Origin: Chryseobacterium formosense
Lineage (GTDB): Bacteria; Bacteroidota; Bacteroidia; Flavobacteriales; Weeksellaceae
DNA: 64,000 bases
Direction: 5' to 3'
Assembly: GCF_900116415.1 (NCBI RefSeq)
Contig: NZ_FPAP01000004.1
Coordinates: 186,001 to 250,000, forward strand
Positions 63,677 to 64,000 of the stretch are shown here, in pieces (within the stretch, counting starts at the first letter, position 1; every line of letters starts with the position of its first letter). Made by a program: the position numbers and the translations under genes. Under the pieces are notes generated by a model that worked only from the letters and a program-made list of their open reading frames with translations, did not search any database and had not been told where the DNA came from.

Positions 63677-64000
63677 TTACAGAGATTTTTCAAAACAAAT
63701 GCTGTTTTCAACTCCTATATATTGTCCGTAATTCGGAATGATTTCGTAGCCACACTTTTTGTAGAGTGCAACAGCTTCAAGCTGGAGTTTTCCTGTTTCC
63801 AGAACTGTTTTTTCGTATTCTGATTCTTTTGCCCATTTTTCAAGTTCTTCTAAAATGACAACAGCAAAACCATTTCCACGATATTCAGGAAGCGTAAACA
63901 TCCGTTTTACTTCCATCGAATTTTCATTAAGAGGTTTAATTGCTCCACAAGCAACCGCTTTATCGTCTTTAAAAACTACAATGCAGTTTTTCAGAGCATC
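63677..64000 (-). CDS. GNAT-family N-acetyltransferase, N-terminus beyond window
   Basis: The minus strand is open from the window edge (DALKNCIVVFKDDKAVACGAIKPL, split here) through MEVKRMFTLPEYRGNGFAVVILEELE (acetyl-CoA loop RGNGFA) to the stop at 63677. The ATG at 63916 is internal, since the upstream strands belong to the GNAT fold. It transfers an acetyl group from acetyl-CoA to an unknown amine. Confidence 0.8.
   Translation of the reverse strand, partial: DALKNCIVVFKDDKAVACGAIKPLNENSMEVKRMFTLPEYRGNGFAVVILEELEKWAKESEYEKTVLETGKLQLEAVALYKKCGYEIIPNYGQYIGVENSICFEKSL

Overview
The window looks like chromosomal DNA of a Flavobacteriia member, most likely Chryseobacterium or a close Weeksellaceae relative; this is inferred, not confirmed. 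Reasons: AT-rich DNA; many -7 boxes of the Bacteroidetes type (TAnnTTTG), several with a TTG about 19 bases upstream; TonB-dependent and beta-barrel outer-membrane proteins; a type IX secretion (T9SS) plug-domain protein and two secreted proteins with T9SS-type tails; a class II HMG-CoA reductase (mevalonate route); and dispersed palindromic intergenic repeats. I see no prophage, insertion sequence or CRISPR array.

Layout. 1-1.8 kb: 5' part of a T9SS plug-domain gene, divergent from a metallo-hydrolase. 1.9-8.1 kb: a trehalose-use locus (MFS transporter, cytoplasmic trehalase, TonB receptor in one operon; divergent AraC regulator). 8.2-16.5 kb: a nested palindrome, a redoxin, then a TetR-controlled RND efflux operon with a repeated operator array. 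16.6-20.5 kb: miaA, yicC, gmk, nadA. 20.5-27.8 kb: a threonine operon (thrA-thrB-thrC-folB-DUF4403-RDD) preceded by a threonine-rich leader peptide not previously obvious as a gene. 27.8-34.7 kb: tRNA-Cys, a glycine-zipper lipoprotein, a large membrane protein, aroC, two thioredoxin-like proteins, a YkvA-type protein and a fused pyrE-pyrF (UMP synthase). 34.8-43 kb: an M1-like/beta-barrel protein, two paralogous lamin-tail secreted proteins and a giant SprA-like outer-membrane protein. 43.2-43.5 kb: two tandem tRNA-Gln genes. 43.6-50.9 kb: menE-like ligase, arfB, a barrel protein, a deoxyhypusine-synthase-like enzyme, an acyltransferase, an SDR, an alkyltransferase-like protein and a hydrolase. 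51-58 kb: htpG, recA, MpaB-family protein, LuxR-type regulator, sucC. 58-64 kb: a channel-gene remnant, DUF423, a DUF3298-like protein, HMG-CoA reductase, a radical-SAM/DUF4130 putative DNA-repair pair and a truncated GNAT gene.

How genes work together. The trehalose genes form an import-and-cleavage route under an AraC activator. The TetR gene has an operator directly after its own -7 box, and three further copies of the same operator lie in front of the efflux operon, so one repressor probably controls both. The threonine operon carries a candidate attenuator. Convergent and tandem units are separated by clear hairpin terminators. Several start codons were moved from the longest reading frame to the first ATG after a -7 box (redoxin, recA) or to the first plausible ATG (nadA, outer-membrane factor, thioredoxins, LIC_10190-like protein, MpaB-like protein).
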